Assembly: GCA_963575745.1 (NCBI GenBank)
Contig: CAUYUJ010003417.1
Coordinates: 1-64,000, forward strand
Source: Prorocentrum cordatum
Lineage: Eukaryota > Sar > Dinophyceae > Prorocentrales > Prorocentraceae
Length of the DNA: 64,000 bases
Direction: 5' to 3'
Made by a program: the position numbers and the translations under genes. Position 1 is the stretch's first letter; the number at the start of each line of letters is the position of its first letter. Under the pieces are notes generated by a model. The model ran no database searches, was not told the DNA's origin, and worked only from the letters and a program-made list of their open reading frames with translations. Positions 62,261 to 64,000 of this stretch are shown here, in pieces.

Positions 62261-64000
62261 TGGGCTGGGGGGAGGGAGGAGGGGGGGATTGAGGAGGACG
62301 GGGGAGGGAGACGTGGAGGAGGAGGGGACCGACTGAGGAAATGGGGAGGGGAGGGAGAAGGAGGAGGGGGCAGGAGGGAGGAGGAGCAGGGTGAGGGAAA
62401 GAGGATGATGGTGGGTGGAGCAAGGAGGCATGAAAAGTTAGGGACACGCACTCGGCAATGCGTGCGTGCGTCTCCCATCAGGCCGGCCTGTGCAGGTAGC
62501 CTGCGCAGATGCCTTTGCGGGCTTAGTGCTCAAACGCTCAGGGAAACGCGAATACCTGCCTGGCTCCTTCGACATGTTCATCAAACGGGACAATGTCTGT
62601 TCGGACAGCTGGGGCATTAAAGACACTGCATCACTGCATCGAGCATTCATGCTACGATACTCTTCCGGCAGGCCTCTGTTGTCTCCAAGCGGTTGTCTAC
62701 TTCCAGTGCCAGTTGAGAAGCAACAGGGAGGCTGCAACGAGTGCTTCCGCACTACTTTCGATAGTACCGGAAAATGCCTGACGGCTGACATGCTTCTGCC
62801 AATACGTGAGTGTGTGCAGGGCATTTTGAGTGCGCATCTCCGTCTAGATCGTCTTGCAGCCAGCAAGGTTGCAAGGCCTACCACCGTCATGCCCCTTTCG
62901 GTTCTAAGCTCGCTACTATGACGGGCAGTGCTTCCGACACGGTAGTTCTGGCCATGCCTACACCGAGCAGCCTTTGGTATTCGCTCGTGTGCGGAACGTC
63001 ATTGAGGCTATCAGTGGTTCTCGACTGTGGCAGAAACGCACTGGCATCTTAGATTCTTGACGCTGGCGTATCCCTACCAGCCCATCTAGAAACGAACCCT
63101 ATGTGAGATGCTTCGACCAGGGAGGTGTATGACTTCGCAATGACACGAAGAGAAACATGTGGAACTGGTTGGCAATGCGATTGACGCTTCCACGTCGCGA
63201 ACGAAGACCTCTGCCGCACGGAGCGGCCAGCATCCCCAGTATGCCACGCGCTGGATGGAGTTGATAAAATAGCGTGAGGCAGAATAGGGGAGAAGCAGCA
63301 CGGCCAGGAGCAAGAGGGGACGAACAGGATGGAGCTGGGAGAAGTACGACGATCTACGTCACCCGCTGCGCTGCGAATGTATTCCGCTCTTCGCGTGTCG
63401 CGGCCTTGGCTGGAGAGCTGCCCTTCTCCAGGGTGCCACGCGATGGCGCAAAGACATCAGTGCGTCGCGGAGCGCTGAGCGCGACGCAGATGCCGAGGAG
63501 GATGGCGAGAAGGATGAGCAGGAGGAGGAGGAGGAGGAGCAACCGGAAGAGGAGCAGGGGGAGGCGTTGAGGCAAAGTCGCACCCTCGTGGGCGACCCCT
63601 CGGCCTGGGCTGAGTCGCTGGCAGAGCCTCGGAGCCGGTATGAGATCCGCTACTTTAGCGTGTGCGCTTTCCTGCCGGCGAATGCCCAGCGGCACCAGGC
63701 GTTGGCCCTGCGTCAAGGAGAGAAGGGAGGACGAGGAGGCCAGCGTAGGGGCAAATCGTGAATAAGAGAGCGCGGACACCCGCCCTTACCACCTACTCGG
63801 TCCCCATTCGTAGCACTGGCGGTGGGATGGCGGACCTCCCATGTGGGCGACGACAGGAAGCGGGGTCGACTTCGTCGACGTTGGCGCGCAAGTGCCCCGC
63901 GCAAGGTCGCGTAAGATGCCATCCTGCGTAAGATCCGTTTCCTCTCGTTGCTCATGCGGGGCGACGCCGTGGCCTTTGCCGATCACTCGTTCCTGCCCCA
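62261..64000. other. Right end of the window
   Basis: GGA-rich to 62,400, then a stretch of ordinary composition with a 151-codon ORF on each strand (62,438-62,921) of unknown status. At 63,567-63,715 one frame reads GDPSAWAESLAEPRSRYEIR and FSVCAFLPANAQRHQALAL, exon-like but unlinked. 63,870-63,960 is a GCGTAAGATCCGTTT-family remnant. Confidence 0.4.

Noticed and set aside
62438-62921. Gene in the 151-codon ORFs on both strands
   Set aside because: Both strands are open over the same stretch, neither has a recognisable motif, and no splice links were found.
63567-63715. Exon reading GDPSAWAESLAEPRSRYEIR
   Set aside because: Composition looks coding, but there is no partner exon within the window and no family match.
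1-64000. tRNA, rRNA or other structured RNA genes
   Set aside because: No cloverleaf, conserved rRNA core or spliced-leader gene array was recognised; a covariance-model search would settle it.

Overview
The window looks like nuclear DNA of a dinoflagellate. It is GC-rich and dominated by simple repeats. Tiny exons are scattered across huge introns, intron donors are GT, GC and GA in comparable numbers, and short direct repeats sit at many exon-intron junctions. Several ORFs are preceded by sequence resembling the dinoflagellate spliced leader. A Prorocentrum- or Polarella-like species is a guess, not shown by the sequence. No rRNA, tRNA, CRISPR array or bacterial-style operon was seen.

Region 1 (about 2.3-36.8 kb, + strand) is one gene for a DNA polymerase delta catalytic subunit (POLD1-like). 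I assembled 13 exons by matching reading frame, splice phase and family motifs. The polymerase domain (motifs A, B and C, the KKRY motif and C-terminal cysteine motifs) is intact. All three proofreading-exonuclease motifs appear to have lost catalytic residues. The N-terminal roughly 170 residues expected for the family were not found and probably lie upstream. The last exon is 1,356 nt, while the other twelve are about 35-330 nt.

Region 2 (7,851-24,192) lies inside POLD1 intron 4. It is a 16.3-kb segment bounded by a perfect 14-bp inverted repeat. It carries a DDE transposase-like gene (tnp2/CMC-like), several ORFs of unknown function, a head-to-head pair of Tyr-Asp-Gly-Lys repeat proteins, a head-to-head pair of small coiled-coil proteins, and an array of eight 27-bp hairpins in two blocks of four with an exact 33-bp period. 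Three of its ORFs are preceded by variants of one 13-nt motif close to the spliced-leader core. I read this as a giant, cargo-rich DNA transposon and consider it the most novel object here.

Region 3 (36.8-43.2 kb) is intergenic: a duplicated GAC-repeat module, dyad repeats and other low-complexity DNA.

Region 4 (about 43.2-56.65 kb, + strand) is a second split gene of eight exons whose phases all fit and give a 329-residue protein. Its family is not recognised; a distant TIM-barrel glycoside-hydrolase resemblance is possible.

Region 5 (56.65-64 kb) holds repeats and low-complexity tracts with no gene I can support.

Across the window, introns are built largely from recurring short repeat families. 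One foldback family (at least nine copies) fills whole introns and behaves like an introner.
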